Shown one piece after another: positions 1 through 7,852 of a DNA stretch of 64,000 bases. The notes beneath the pieces are model-generated. The model did no database searches. It was not told the origin of the DNA and worked only from the letters and a program-made list of their open reading frames with translations. Position numbers and translations under genes: made by a program. Source of the DNA: Anaerolineae bacterium (GTDB lineage: Bacteria > Chloroflexota > Anaerolineae > Aggregatilineales > Aggregatilineaceae); contig JAHDLB010000012.1 of NCBI GenBank assembly GCA_018432315.1, positions 62,001 through 126,000 of the forward strand, written 5' to 3'. The first letter of the stretch is position 1. Every line of letters starts with the position of its first letter.

Positions 1-1
1 A

Positions 2-1033
2 GCGGATATTCTGGACAATGCCGAAACCGTCGCGCCGCCCAACGTGCGCATGTTCACCTTCGGCGTCGGCGACGACGTGGACACGTTCCTGCTCGATCAA
101 CTGGTCCAGTCGTTTCGCGGCGCGGGTACGTACGTCCGTACCGGCGAGCGCATCGACGAGGAAGTGAGCAGCCTGTACAACAAGATCAGCGCGCCTGTGC
201 TGACGGACATCGAGATCGACTTCGGCAACATGCTGGTCGAGGAGCTGTATCCCGCGCTGCCGCTGCCGGACCTGTTCGCCGGGACGCAGTTGATCGTGAC
301 CGGGCGCTATCGCGACAGCGGCTCGCTAACCATCACGCTGACCGGCGAGCTGGATGGCGAGCGTCAGGTCTACCGCTACGAGGTCGATTTCCCGGCCAAC
401 GCGGGCGGCGAAGTCTTCATCCCGCGCCTGTGGGCCACGCGCAAGATCGGCGCGCTGCTGAACGCGATCCGGCTCCACGGCGAAAACCCGGAACTGGTCG
501 ACAGCATCGTGCGGCTGAGCATCCGCTACGGGATCATCACGCCGTACACGTCCTTCCTGATCGAGGAGCAGGACATCTTCACCCAGTCGGGCGTCGAAGA
601 GGCGCAGACCGCTTTCCGGGACGAGGCCGATCAGTCGTTCAGTGCCGCGTCGGGCGCGGTAGCGGTCGATGCCGCCGAGTCGGCGGCGAATCTGGCAGGC
701 GCCGAAATGCCGATGCCGGCCATGACGCGGGTGCCCGCCGGGGAATCCGAGAAAGCCTGGGCGGACGGCAGCGCACCGCCCGGCTATGCGGAAGGCGCGC
801 CGCAAGGCCAGCCCCTGCGCTATGCCGCCGACCGGACGTTTGTCTGGCGTGATGGGGCGTGGATCGACACGCTCTACAACGCCGACGAGATGACGCCGAT
901 CACGGTTACGTTCCTGAGCGACGCGTATTTCGACCTGCTCGATCTCGATCCGCGCGTGGGCGAATACCTGGCGGTGGGCGATCACGTGCTGTTCGTGTGG
1001 GACGGCCAGGCATACGAGGTCGTGCCGGACTGA
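2..1033 (+). CDS. vWA-domain protein, C-terminal part (5' end outside the window)
   Basis: The reading frame is open from base 2, so the gene starts upstream and only about 343 C-terminal residues are visible. The first residues (FTFGVGDDVDTFLLDQL) look like the last strand and helix of a von Willebrand factor A domain. They are followed by a beta-rich segment and the helical stretch LWATRKIGALLNAIRLHG, then IRYGIITPYTSFLIEE. This order is typical of bacterial VIT/vWA proteins related to inter-alpha-trypsin inhibitor heavy chain. The last 130 residues are Ala/Pro/Gly-rich, then a small beta-rich end. Role unknown; probably an exported or surface adhesion or scaffold protein. The MIDAS residues and any signal peptide lie outside the window. 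Confidence 0.8.
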   Translation, partial: ADILDNAETVAPPNVRMFTFGVGDDVDTFLLDQLVQSFRGAGTYVRTGERIDEEVSSLYNKISAPVLTDIEIDFGNMLVEELYPALPLPDLFAGTQLIVTGRYRDSGSLTITLTGELDGERQVYRYEVDFPANAGGEVFIPRLWATRKIGALLNAIRLHGENPELVDSIVRLSIRYGIITPYTSFLIEEQDIFTQSGVEEAQTAFRDEADQSFSAASGAVAVDAAESAANLAGAEMPMPAMTRVPAGESEKAWADGSAPPGYAEGAPQGQPLRYAADRTFVWRDGAWIDTLYNADEMTPITVTFLSDAYFDLLDLDPRVGEYLAVGDHVLFVWDGQAYEVVPD

Positions 1034-1110
1034 CCGGCTTGTCACCGTATCTGCACAAACCCGAACAAAACGAGGACGGCGGGCTGCGGCTCGCCGTTCT
1101 GTTGGCGCGC

Positions 1111-1139
1111 TTGTCCGGCAGGTGGGCGCGGGCTACAAT
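1111..1139 (+). promoter_or_regulatory. Candidate sigma-70 promoter for the lipoprotein gene
   Basis: TTGTCC at 1111-1116 and TACAAT at 1134-1139 with 17 bp between them, 33 bp before the ATG at 1173. The -10 is good and the -35 moderate. Confidence 0.5.
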
Positions 1140-1172
1140 ACAATGCGTCATTCACCTTCCCAGGAGTTCACT

Positions 1173-1973
1173 ATGCGGCGGTTGTTCTTGCTCATCCTGA
1201 TCGTGTCTCTGGCCCTGGCGGCCTGCGGTGACGATTCCCCGGCAGCAGACGACTCCACAGAATCCGGCAGCAATCTGGGCCTGTTCGACTGGGAGCGTGA
1301 CGCGGAGACCATCGTCGCCCGGCTGGACACCCTGCCGGATCAAGAGAAGGCCGCGTTCATCACCAACAGCATCCCCCCGTGCACCCTGTGGGGCGATGGC
1401 CGCGTGGTGTGGACGACAAACGACGACAGCGGGGCCGAGGTCGTGCTCGAGGCGCGGATCGACGAAGTGGCGATGCGCGGTTTTCTCGAAGACATCATCA
1501 ACCGCGGGTTCTACGATTGGGAAGACGAGATGATTCCGCCAAGCACCATCGATCCGGTCATCGAGTCGATCACCGTGTCGCTGTACGACGAGGTGCGGAC
1601 GATCCGGCGGTACAGCAACTGGCCGCAGAACAGCTTCGAGCGCGTTCTCGAGAACTGCCGGGCGCTCAGCGACCAGCCCGTGCTCGTCCAGCCCGCCGCC
1701 GGGTGGATCAGCGCCTACCCTGTCCCGCGCGACACGATGGCGCCGTCGTGGCCGTGGCCCGCCAACGCGCCGTTTTCGCTGCGCGAGCTCACCGAGAACG
1801 GCGAATCCCGCTGGTTGGAAGGATCGCTCGCGACCGAAGTCTGGCTCAGCGCCCGTCAAAATCGCGGCGATATCCAGGTCATCGAGCGGAACGACGCGGC
1901 TTACGAGGTCGCCATCGCGGTGCCGGGCTACTCGCGCGACGCCGCTCCCCCGCCCGAGGACGCGTCCCCCTGA
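1173..1973 (+). CDS. Putative lipoprotein of unknown function
   Basis: The product is 266 residues. I chose the ATG at 1173 rather than the upstream ATG at 1122 because a CAGGAG ribosome site lies just before it and a lipoprotein signal peptide starts there: MRR, a hydrophobic core, then the lipobox LAAC. The mature part begins with an acidic, Ser/Asp-rich spacer (GDDSPAADDSTES) and has no domain I recognise. It should be exported and anchored to the membrane by the lipidated cysteine. It follows the vWA gene by about 140 bp with its own likely promoter, so it need not be cotranscribed. Function unknown. Confidence 0.75.
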   Translation: MRRLFLLILIVSLALAACGDDSPAADDSTESGSNLGLFDWERDAETIVARLDTLPDQEKAAFITNSIPPCTLWGDGRVVWTTNDDSGAEVVLEARIDEVAMRGFLEDIINRGFYDWEDEMIPPSTIDPVIESITVSLYDEVRTIRRYSNWPQNSFERVLENCRALSDQPVLVQPAAGWISAYPVPRDTMAPSWPWPANAPFSLRELTENGESRWLEGSLATEVWLSARQNRGDIQVIERNDAAYEVAIAVPGYSRDAAPPPEDASP

Positions 1974-2072
1974 CGCACGCCCCCACCAACATACCGGCCC
2001 CGGCCTGAGCGCTGCGGGTGTTCGACCGCGAATTCATGCTTTAACGCGCGGTTCCACCTGCCATTTGATCTA

Positions 2073-2100
2073 TTGAAGGGGCGCAGAGGAGCGTTACAAT
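2073..2100 (+). promoter_or_regulatory. Candidate promoter for the proline dehydrogenase gene
   Basis: TTGAAG at 2073-2078 and TACAAT at 2095-2100 with 16 bp spacing, about 40 bp before the ATG at 2142. Confidence 0.5.
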
Positions 2101-2141
2101 AGAGGTCAATTACATCGCCTTTTTAGTAAAGGACTGTACTA

Positions 2142-3074
2142 ATGTTGCGTTCGCTCTTTCTATATCTGGCACGCGCCGGCTGGGCCAAGGGCATGATCAT
2201 GCGCATCGGGCTGGCACGCCGGACCGCGCACCGTTTCGTAGCAGGCGACACGCTGGAAGAAGCCATCGCCGCGACTCGCCAGCTCAACAATCACGGCCTG
2301 GAAGTGACGCTCGATCACCTGGGCGAGAGCGTCAGCGACGAGGCCGGCGCCATCCAGGCCACACAGGATTATCTCGAACTGCTCGACGCCATCGCGGAAA
2401 GCGGCATCCGCGCCACCGCGTCCCTCAAGCTGACGCAGTTAGGGCTGGATATCCGCAAAGACCTGTGTGTGGACAACGTGCATAAGATTCTCAAGAAAGC
2501 GAAAGCCACCGGTAACCACATCACGATCGACATGGAGAGCAGCGATTACACGGACGTGACGCTCGACGTGTATCGCAAGCTGCGCGACGAACACAGCTTC
2601 GACAACGTCGGCATCGTGATCCAGGCGTACCTGTACCGCAGCGAGAGCGACATGAAAGCCCTGGCCGCCGAGGGCGCGTTCGTGCGCCTGTGCAAAGGCG
2701 CGTACAAAGAGCCGCCCGACCGCGCGTTTCCCGACAAAGCCGACGTCGATGCGAACTTCGTCCACCTGGTTGAGCAGTTCCTGAACCCGGAAGCCTGCGC
2801 CGCCGGGGCGTATCTGGGCATTGCCACGCACGACGAGAAAATGATCGACGCGTCGATCGCGCATGTCAAGCAGCACAACGTGCCCTACGAGAATTTCGAG
2901 TTTCAGATGCTCTACGGCATCCGCAGCAGGCTCCAGCAGCAGCTTCACGACGATGGTTACAAGGTGCGCGTCTACGTCCCCTATGGCACGCAGTGGTACC
3001 CGTACTTCATGCGCCGGCTGGCCGAGCGGCCCGCCAACATCATCTTCTTCATCAGCAATTTCTTCCGCAGGTAG
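2142..3074 (+). CDS. Proline dehydrogenase (monofunctional)
   Basis: The product is 310 residues, the usual size for the single-domain flavin enzyme that oxidises proline to pyrroline-5-carboxylate. Family marks include the early segment LEVTLDHLGESV, the barrel strands ASLKLTQLGLDI, ITIDMESSDYT and VGIVIQAYLYRS, the lysine segment RLCKGAYKEP, and near the end the segment EFQMLYGIRSRLQ followed by RVYVPYGTQWYPYFMRRLAERPAN, in which the paired arginines that hold the proline carboxylate normally lie. No P5C dehydrogenase domain is fused and none is adjacent; the aldehyde dehydrogenase at 34.1 kb is remote. The amino-acid lyase gene follows after 19 bp, so the two are probably cotranscribed for amino-acid catabolism. 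Confidence 0.93.
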   Translation: MLRSLFLYLARAGWAKGMIMRIGLARRTAHRFVAGDTLEEAIAATRQLNNHGLEVTLDHLGESVSDEAGAIQATQDYLELLDAIAESGIRATASLKLTQLGLDIRKDLCVDNVHKILKKAKATGNHITIDMESSDYTDVTLDVYRKLRDEHSFDNVGIVIQAYLYRSESDMKALAAEGAFVRLCKGAYKEPPDRAFPDKADVDANFVHLVEQFLNPEACAAGAYLGIATHDEKMIDASIAHVKQHNVPYENFEFQMLYGIRSRLQQQLHDDGYKVRVYVPYGTQWYPYFMRRLAERPANIIFFISNFFRR

Positions 3075-3093
3075 GAGTAAGACTCAGCCAATC

Positions 3094-4347
3094 ATGGAAC
3101 AGGACAGCAGTTTTCCCGTCAAGTGGATCGAGAATCCGCACGCCAAAACGGTGACCACCAGCCCGGCAGTGGCCGAGGTGTTTCCGCCGGGCATTTCGCG
3201 CCTGGCGCGCAGCTTTCACCGCCAGATCCCCGGCTACCGGATCAGCCCGCTCAAGAGCCTGGCTAACCTGGCCCACATGCTGGGCCTGGGCGGCATCTGG
3301 GTCAAAGATGAATCGGTGCGGCTGACGCTGAACTCGTTCAAGGTGCTGGGCGGCTCGTTCGCCATGTACCGCTTCCTCAAGACGCGGCTGAACATGGATC
3401 ACCTGGAAATCCCGTTCAGCGAGCTGACCTCGCCGGAGATGCGCGAGAAGCTGGGCGACATCACCTTCGCCGCGGCGACGGACGGCAATCATGGCCGGGG
3501 CGTGGCCTGGGCGGCGGCGCGGATGGGCTTCCGCGCGGTGATCTACGTGCACAAATTCACCAGCCAGGCGCGCATCAAGGCCATCGAAGCCAACGGCGCC
3601 GAAGTCCGCATCATCGACGGCACCTACGACGACGCGGTGCGCCAGGTGAACCTGGACGCTCAGAAAAACGGCTGGCAGGTCATTTCCGACACGTCATGGG
3701 AAGGGTACGAGGACGTCCCGCGCTGGGTGATGCAGGGCTATTCGACCATGCTCACCGAAGTGCAGGAACAGCTCGCCGCGCAGGGCATCGTCAAGCCCAC
3801 GCACGTTTTCGTGCAGGCGGGCGTCGGCGCGCTGGCCGCGTCGGCCATCGGCTACTATCACCAGCTATTCGGCGAGCACGATCCCATCTCCGTCGTCGTG
3901 GAGCCGGACACCGCCGCGTGCCTGTACCGCTCCGCCGAAGCGGGCGACGGCCAGCCGCACAGCTTCCCCGGCGACCTGGACACGATGATGGCCGGTCTGG
4001 CCTGCGGCGATCCCAGCCCGCTGGCGTGGAAAATCCTGTGGGACTGCGCCGATATGTTCCTGTCGTGCCCGGAATACGTCGCCGCCAAGGGGATGCGCGT
4101 CTACGGCGTGCCGCTGGCCGGCGATCCGTTCATCGTGTCGGGCGAGTCCGGCGCGGTCACGCTCGGCGCGCTGATGTTCATCATGGAACGGCCCGAACTG
4201 GCCGAAGTGCGCGAGCGGCTCCAGCTCGACTCGGAATCGCAGATTCTGCTGATCAACTCGGAAGGCAACACCGATCCGAATCACTTCCGCCGCGTGGTGT
4301 GGGATGGAGCCGAACAGGTGCCCGCCGAATACAAGGAATTCAACTAA
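3094..4347 (+). CDS. dpaL: Diaminopropionate ammonia-lyase
   Basis: A 417-residue PLP enzyme of fold type II, predicted to split 2,3-diaminopropionate to pyruvate and two ammonia. The start is the ATG at 3094, preceded by TAGGAG at 3072-3077; the longer frame back to 2863 overlaps proline dehydrogenase and is not native. The PLP lysine is K83 in TLNSFKVLGGSFA. The family segments ATDGNHGRGVAWAA, WEGYEDVPRWVMQGY, the glycine-rich QAGVGALAAS and the C-terminal INSEGNTDP all fit the YgeX/DpaL family better than threonine dehydratase. With proline dehydrogenase it forms an amino-acid degradation pair. The substrate is inferred from family resemblance. Confidence 0.88.
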   Translation: MEQDSSFPVKWIENPHAKTVTTSPAVAEVFPPGISRLARSFHRQIPGYRISPLKSLANLAHMLGLGGIWVKDESVRLTLNSFKVLGGSFAMYRFLKTRLNMDHLEIPFSELTSPEMREKLGDITFAAATDGNHGRGVAWAAARMGFRAVIYVHKFTSQARIKAIEANGAEVRIIDGTYDDAVRQVNLDAQKNGWQVISDTSWEGYEDVPRWVMQGYSTMLTEVQEQLAAQGIVKPTHVFVQAGVGALAASAIGYYHQLFGEHDPISVVVEPDTAACLYRSAEAGDGQPHSFPGDLDTMMAGLACGDPSPLAWKILWDCADMFLSCPEYVAAKGMRVYGVPLAGDPFIVSGESGAVTLGALMFIMERPELAEVRERLQLDSESQILLINSEGNTDPNHFRRVVWDGAEQVPAEYKEFN

Positions 4348-4417
4348 GCGCAGCACCGGGGCGGGAGACGCAATTCCCCCCCCTGCACCCATTCACGGCG
4401 CCAACCAGGAGAGACTC

Positions 4418-4879
4418 ATGGGGAAAATTCACGACGTAGTGATCAAGAAACTCGTCACGTACAGCGACGATCGCGGGTACTTCCGCGAGATTCTGCGCGA
4501 CGACGACAACCTGATGACTCGCTTCGGGCAGACGTCCTTCACCAAGACCTATCCCGGCGTGATCAAAGCCTTCCACTGGCACAAGCGCCAGGACGATCTG
4601 TGGTACGTGGCCGATGGCATGGCGCGCGTCGTGCTCTACGACCAGCGGGCGGACTCGCCGACGCACGGCAAAACGCAGGTCATCTACGCGGGGGAGGATA
4701 ACCCGGTCCTGATCCTGATCCCGGCGGGGATCGCTCACGGCTACCAGGTGCTGGGCACCAAGCCGGTGCTGCTGTTTTACCACACGACGCAGAGCTACAA
4801 CGCAGCGGACCCGGATGAGGAACGCATCCCGTTCGACGATCCGGCCATCGGCTTCGACTGGTCGATCCAGAATCGCTGA
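4418..4879 (+). CDS. Cupin protein related to dTDP-4-dehydrorhamnose 3,5-epimerase
   Basis: The product is 153 residues; the ATG at 4418 follows CAGGAGAG. It has the RmlC-like double-stranded beta-helix pattern: VTYSDDRGYFREI at the start, FTKTYPGVIKAFHWHKRQDDLWYV in the middle and LILIPAGIAHGYQVLG near the end. True RmlC enzymes are about 180 residues, so this belongs to the shorter WxcM/RmlC-like sugar-nucleotide group, which catalyses epimerisation or isomerisation of keto-sugars. No rmlA, rmlB or rmlD is nearby, so the substrate cannot be named. It sits 9 bp before the aldo/keto reductase gene, which suggests one transcript. Confidence 0.75.
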   Translation: MGKIHDVVIKKLVTYSDDRGYFREILRDDDNLMTRFGQTSFTKTYPGVIKAFHWHKRQDDLWYVADGMARVVLYDQRADSPTHGKTQVIYAGEDNPVLILIPAGIAHGYQVLGTKPVLLFYHTTQSYNAADPDEERIPFDDPAIGFDWSIQNR

Positions 4880-4888
4880 GACAGGGCC

Positions 4889-6007
4889 ATGACACATCAC
4901 GGGTGCGCCACCCCGGCAGGAACCGCCGCCTATGCCCAACGTCACGCCGGCCACGCCGCAGACGGATACTTCCGCAGCACGGCGGCGGGCCTCAGCGTGT
5001 CGTCGATCGGCATCGGCACGTACCTGGGAGAGCCGGACGCGGCCACCGACGAGGCGTACCGGGCCGCCGTCGAGCGCGCGCTGGCGCTGGGCTGCAACCA
5101 CATCGATACCGCGATCAACTACCGGCACCAGCGCAGCGAACGCGCCATCGGCCAGGCGCTGCACGCGGCGATCAAGCGGGGGGATATGGCGCGCGAGGAG
5201 GTGGTGATCGCCACCAAAGGCGGCATCGCGCCGTACGATGGCGCCGTGCCCGACGACCCGCGCCGGTGGATTTACGAGGCATACATCGAGTCCGGCCTCG
5301 CCCACCCCAACGAGTTCGCGGCCAATTACCAGCACTGCCTCGCGCCCGACTTCCTGGACGAGATGATCGACCGCAGCCGCCGCAACCTGGGCGTGGATAC
5401 CATCGACATCTACTACCTGCACAACCCCGAAACGCAGCACATCAGCAACACGCACGACACGTTCCGGCGGCGCATGCTCGACGCGTTCGAGACGCTCGAA
5501 GCCGCCGTCAACCGCCAGCACATCGCGGCCTATGGCGTCGCCACCTGGACCGGCTTCCGCAGCCCGCCCGACGCACCGGACTACCTGTCGCTGACGGAGC
5601 TGGTAGGGCTGGCCTTCGAGGTGGCGGGCGACGAGAATCATTTCCGGTACATCCAACTGCCCTACAACCTGATGATGACCGAGGCGTTCGCGCTCGTGAA
5701 CCAGCAGGTGAGCGATGAGTTCCTCAGCCCGATGGCCGCCGCCGAGTCGTTCGGGATCACCGTCACGACCAGCGCTACGCTCAAGCAGGGCCTGCTGGCC
5801 GGGCCGTTCATGGCGGACCTGTCGCCCTACTTTCCCGAGGCGCAGACCCACGCCCAGCGCGCGATCCAGTTCGCCCGGTCCACACCCGGCAACACGACCG
5901 CGCTGGTCGGCATGAGCCAGGTCGCGCACGTCGAGGAGAATCTGGCACTCATGCCGGTCGCGCTGACCGGCGCAGACGTGATTCGCAGCCTGTTCGCCGG
6001 AGAATAA
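4889..6007 (+). CDS. Aldo/keto reductase family oxidoreductase
   Basis: A 372-residue NAD(P)H-dependent reductase with the (beta/alpha)8 barrel pattern. The catalytic tetrad is recognisable: D73 and Y78 in CNHIDTAINYRHQRSERAIG, K110 in VIATKGG and H178 in IDIYYLHNPE. The stretch between the lysine and histidine is about 35 residues longer than in typical AKRs, so there is an insertion in that loop (RRWIYEAYIESGLAHPNEF region), which may shape the substrate pocket. The C-terminal cofactor segment TALVGMSQVAHVEENL is as expected. It follows the RmlC-like gene closely and ends at a strong bidirectional terminator. Substrate unknown; a keto-sugar is possible from context. Confidence 0.85.
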   Translation: MTHHGCATPAGTAAYAQRHAGHAADGYFRSTAAGLSVSSIGIGTYLGEPDAATDEAYRAAVERALALGCNHIDTAINYRHQRSERAIGQALHAAIKRGDMAREEVVIATKGGIAPYDGAVPDDPRRWIYEAYIESGLAHPNEFAANYQHCLAPDFLDEMIDRSRRNLGVDTIDIYYLHNPETQHISNTHDTFRRRMLDAFETLEAAVNRQHIAAYGVATWTGFRSPPDAPDYLSLTELVGLAFEVAGDENHFRYIQLPYNLMMTEAFALVNQQVSDEFLSPMAAAESFGITVTTSATLKQGLLAGPFMADLSPYFPEAQTHAQRAIQFARSTPGNTTALVGMSQVAHVEENLALMPVALTGADVIRSLFAGE

Positions 6008-6041
6008 AAAAGGGGTGTGCGCGCACACCCCATACCCTTTT
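6004..6041. terminator. Bidirectional intrinsic terminator
   Basis: A perfect 20-bp palindrome (GGGGTGTGCG and its complement) at 6012-6031 has an A-run on its left and CCCTTTT on its right. It lies between the convergent aldo/keto reductase gene (+) and the dihydroorotate-dehydrogenase-like gene (-) and can serve both. Confidence 0.85.
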
Positions 6042-6054
6042 CGGCACCTGCCGG

Positions 6055-7044
6055 CTACTGCTGAGACATCAGAAGCTGCATGTACTGCGCCCGCTCGAAA
6101 CCGAACGCGTCCGGCACGTTCTTCTGGCTGACCTTGCCCCGGAAGTCGTCCAGGCTCTCGTAGCCCTTCTCTTCCATCCAGCCTTGCAGGTCCAGCAGCA
6201 TCGTCGAGATGTACGGCAGGCCGTTCTGCAGGCAAGCCGACGCCACCTGAACCACCGACGCGCCCGCCAGCAGCGCTTTGGCGACGTCGCGGCCCGAATG
6301 CACACCCGTGTTGAGCGCCAGGTCCAGCCCGGTCCGGCCATAGAGCAGCGCCACCCAGCGCAGCGGGACCTTCATCTCCTGCGGTGTGCTGTACGCCATC
6401 TCGTTGGTGATCGCTTCATCGTCGACGTCGATGTCCGGCTGCAAGAAACGGTTGAACATCACGACGGCTTTCGCCCCGCGCCTCTCAAGCTCGCGGACCA
6501 CGTGCGGCGTCGAGGTGTAGTACGGGCTCAGCTTCACCGACACGGGGATGCTCACCTCGCTCACGACGGCGCCCACGATGTCCAGCAGCGCTTTTTCGAG
6601 GTCGCTGCCCGGCACGTCGGGATCGGTCGCCACGATGTAGTAGTTGATCTCCAGGCCGGCGATGCCCGTCTCTTCGAGCTGCTTGGCGTAGCTGGTCCAC
6701 GCGCCCGGCGAGACGGCGTTCAGGCTGGCGAAGATCGGCATGTTGACTGCCCGGCGCGTCTTCTCGACCCACATCAGGTGCTCGCGCGGGCCGCCGTGTT
6801 CCACCGGCGGGTAAAACGACGATTGGATCTCAGGCGAGATATTGGCCGCCCGTTCCAGGAAGTCGGCCATGGTCATTTCGTCGTGGTGAATCTGCTCTTC
6901 GAACAGCGAGCGAATGACAAGCGCAGCGGCCCCGGTCTCTTCGGCTTTCTTGACTTTGTCCACGTAGTTCGAGATCGAGCTGGCAGCCACGATCACAGGA
7001 TTCTTGAGCGGAACTCCCATGTAAGTTGTCGACAGGTCAGCCAT
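6055..7044 (-). CDS. Dihydroorotate-dehydrogenase-like FMN protein
   Basis: A 329-residue FMN-barrel protein. It starts with a DHOD-like N-terminus (LSTTYMGVPLKNPVIVAASS) and contains SVKLSPYYT, VMFNRFLQPDIDVDD, the phosphate-binding LNTGVHSGRDVAKALLAGAS and a C-terminal KGYESLDDFRGKVSQKN. This matches the 'dihydroorotate dehydrogenase-like' family seen in anaerobes and cyanobacteria rather than true PyrD: the usual NxSCPN active-site segment is replaced by EINYYIVATDPD. No pyr gene is nearby. It may therefore act on another dihydropyrimidine-like or unknown substrate. AAGGAG precedes the ATG, which is transcribed alone on the minus strand. Confidence 0.8.
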   Translation of the reverse strand: MADLSTTYMGVPLKNPVIVAASSISNYVDKVKKAEETGAAALVIRSLFEEQIHHDEMTMADFLERAANISPEIQSSFYPPVEHGGPREHLMWVEKTRRAVNMPIFASLNAVSPGAWTSYAKQLEETGIAGLEINYYIVATDPDVPGSDLEKALLDIVGAVVSEVSIPVSVKLSPYYTSTPHVVRELERRGAKAVVMFNRFLQPDIDVDDEAITNEMAYSTPQEMKVPLRWVALLYGRTGLDLALNTGVHSGRDVAKALLAGASVVQVASACLQNGLPYISTMLLDLQGWMEEKGYESLDDFRGKVSQKNVPDAFGFERAQYMQLLMSQQ

Positions 7045-7066
7045 TTTAGCTCCTTAATGATCACCT

Positions 7067-7091
7067 TTGTGATTGACACAATGACACTATA
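7067..7091 (-). promoter_or_regulatory. Candidate -10 and palindromic operator of the DHOD-like gene
   Basis: On the minus strand TATAGT (7091-7086) is a plausible -10, with only a weak -35. Directly downstream is an exact inverted repeat TTGTG-N5-CACAA at 7067-7081. Its position between the -10 and the start codon fits a repressor site. It resembles half-sites of Rex-type redox repressors, but the spacer is shorter than in the Rex consensus, so the protein is unknown. Confidence 0.35.
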
Positions 7092-7197
7092 CCCGGTTTG
7101 GCGCCCAACTATCAGTGACAAAAACAAGACGATGGGTGTGATAATAGGCACCAACCCAGAGCCGCGCCGGTTGGGCGATTGTTGCGCGGGAGAGGAT

Positions 7198-7226
7198 TTG
7201 ACAACGGGCCGCGATCCGGTTATGAT
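7198..7226 (+). promoter_or_regulatory. Promoter of the csoR-copZ-copA operon
   Basis: TTGACA at 7198-7203 and TATGAT at 7221-7226 with exactly 17 bp between them, a near-consensus sigma-70 promoter. Transcription should begin near 7233, just before the CsoR-type operator. Confidence 0.8.
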
Positions 7227-7237
7227 CGGCACATCGA

Positions 7238-7263
7238 TAGCCCACCCCCCAGGGGGAGGGCTT
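7238..7263 (+). promoter_or_regulatory. CsoR-type operator
   Basis: A G/C-tract inverted repeat, AGCCCACCCCCC followed by AGGGGGAGGGCT, lies between the predicted transcription start and the csoR ATG. CsoR-family copper sensors bind pseudo-palindromes built from C-tract and G-tract half-sites, so apo-CsoR should repress its own operon here and release it on binding Cu(I). Confidence 0.7.
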
Positions 7264-7280
7264 GCAACCAGGAAGGTGCT

Positions 7281-7559
7281 ATGGACCCCACCACGCGCGC
7301 CGACGCCGTTCACCGACTCAAGAGCATCGCCGGCCACATCAACGGCATCGTGCGAATGCTCGAAGAAGACCGGTACTGCATCGATGTCATCAAACAGATC
7401 CAGGCCACGCAGCAGGCGCTGTCGCGGGTGAGCGAGGGCATCCTCGACTCGCACCTGCGCACCTGCGTGACGACGGCTATTCAGGACGCCGACTCCGGCG
7501 AGCGCGAGCGCGTCCTGACCGAAATCACCGAAGTCTTTCGCCATACCAACAAACCCTAA
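7281..7559 (+). CDS. csoR: CsoR-family copper-sensing repressor
   Basis: The product is 92 residues, an all-helical regulator of the CsoR/RcnR family. I chose the ATG at 7281 (AGGAAGG upstream) because the alignment-like start MDPTTRADAVHRLKSIAGHINGI fits the family; the longer frame from 7179 would run through promoter and operator. The Cu(I) ligands are present: C33 in RYCIDVIKQI, H58 and C62 in DSHLRTCV. It is first in an operon with a copper chaperone and a copper-exporting ATPase, which supports Cu(I) over Ni or persulfide sensing. It is expected to repress the operon through the G/C-tract operator in its own leader. Confidence 0.93.
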   Translation: MDPTTRADAVHRLKSIAGHINGIVRMLEEDRYCIDVIKQIQATQQALSRVSEGILDSHLRTCVTTAIQDADSGERERVLTEITEVFRHTNKP

Positions 7560-7571
7560 GGAGTACGGATC

Positions 7572-7787
7572 ATGCAGACCAAAACATTTGAAGTCCCCAA
7601 CATTTCGTGCGGGCACTGCGTCATGACCATTCAGAACGAAGTCAGCGACCTGACCGGGGTGAGCAAGGTCCAGGCTGACGAGGAGACGCGGATGGTCACG
7701 GTGGAATGGGACGACCCGGCCACCTGGGAGACGATCAACGACCTGCTGGTCGAGATCAACTATCCGCCGGCCCCAGGCACCAATTAG
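7572..7787 (+). CDS. copZ: Copper chaperone, HMA domain
   Basis: A 71-residue single heavy-metal-associated domain with the beta-alpha-beta-beta-alpha-beta layout. The metal site is C13 and C16 in NISCGHCVMTI. Small cytoplasmic proteins of this type carry Cu(I) to the N-terminal domains of CopA. It follows csoR by 12 bp with a good AAGGAG site and is followed by a hairpin terminator before copA, which may keep it at a higher level than the ATPase. The C-terminus is a short PPAPGTN tail. Confidence 0.93.
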   Translation: MQTKTFEVPNISCGHCVMTIQNEVSDLTGVSKVQADEETRMVTVEWDDPATWETINDLLVEINYPPAPGTN

Positions 7788-7799
7788 GCAGCGGATGTG

Positions 7800-7823
7800 A
7801 AGGGGCTTGGCGGCCCCTTTTTC
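7800..7823 (+). terminator. Intrinsic terminator between copZ and copA
   Basis: A 7-bp stem (AAGGGGC with GCCCCTT) and a 6-base loop followed by TTTTT. It probably gives partial termination, since copA has no obvious strong promoter in the 30 bp after it. Confidence 0.65.
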
Positions 7824-7852
7824 ATCGCTGACAGTCAGTCGAGCAAAGACAC

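Noticed and set aside
4340-6235. A 631-codon minus-strand frame over the cupin and aldo/keto reductase genes
   Set aside because: It overlaps two recognised genes and a perfect terminator hairpin, and no ribosome site or domain was seen.
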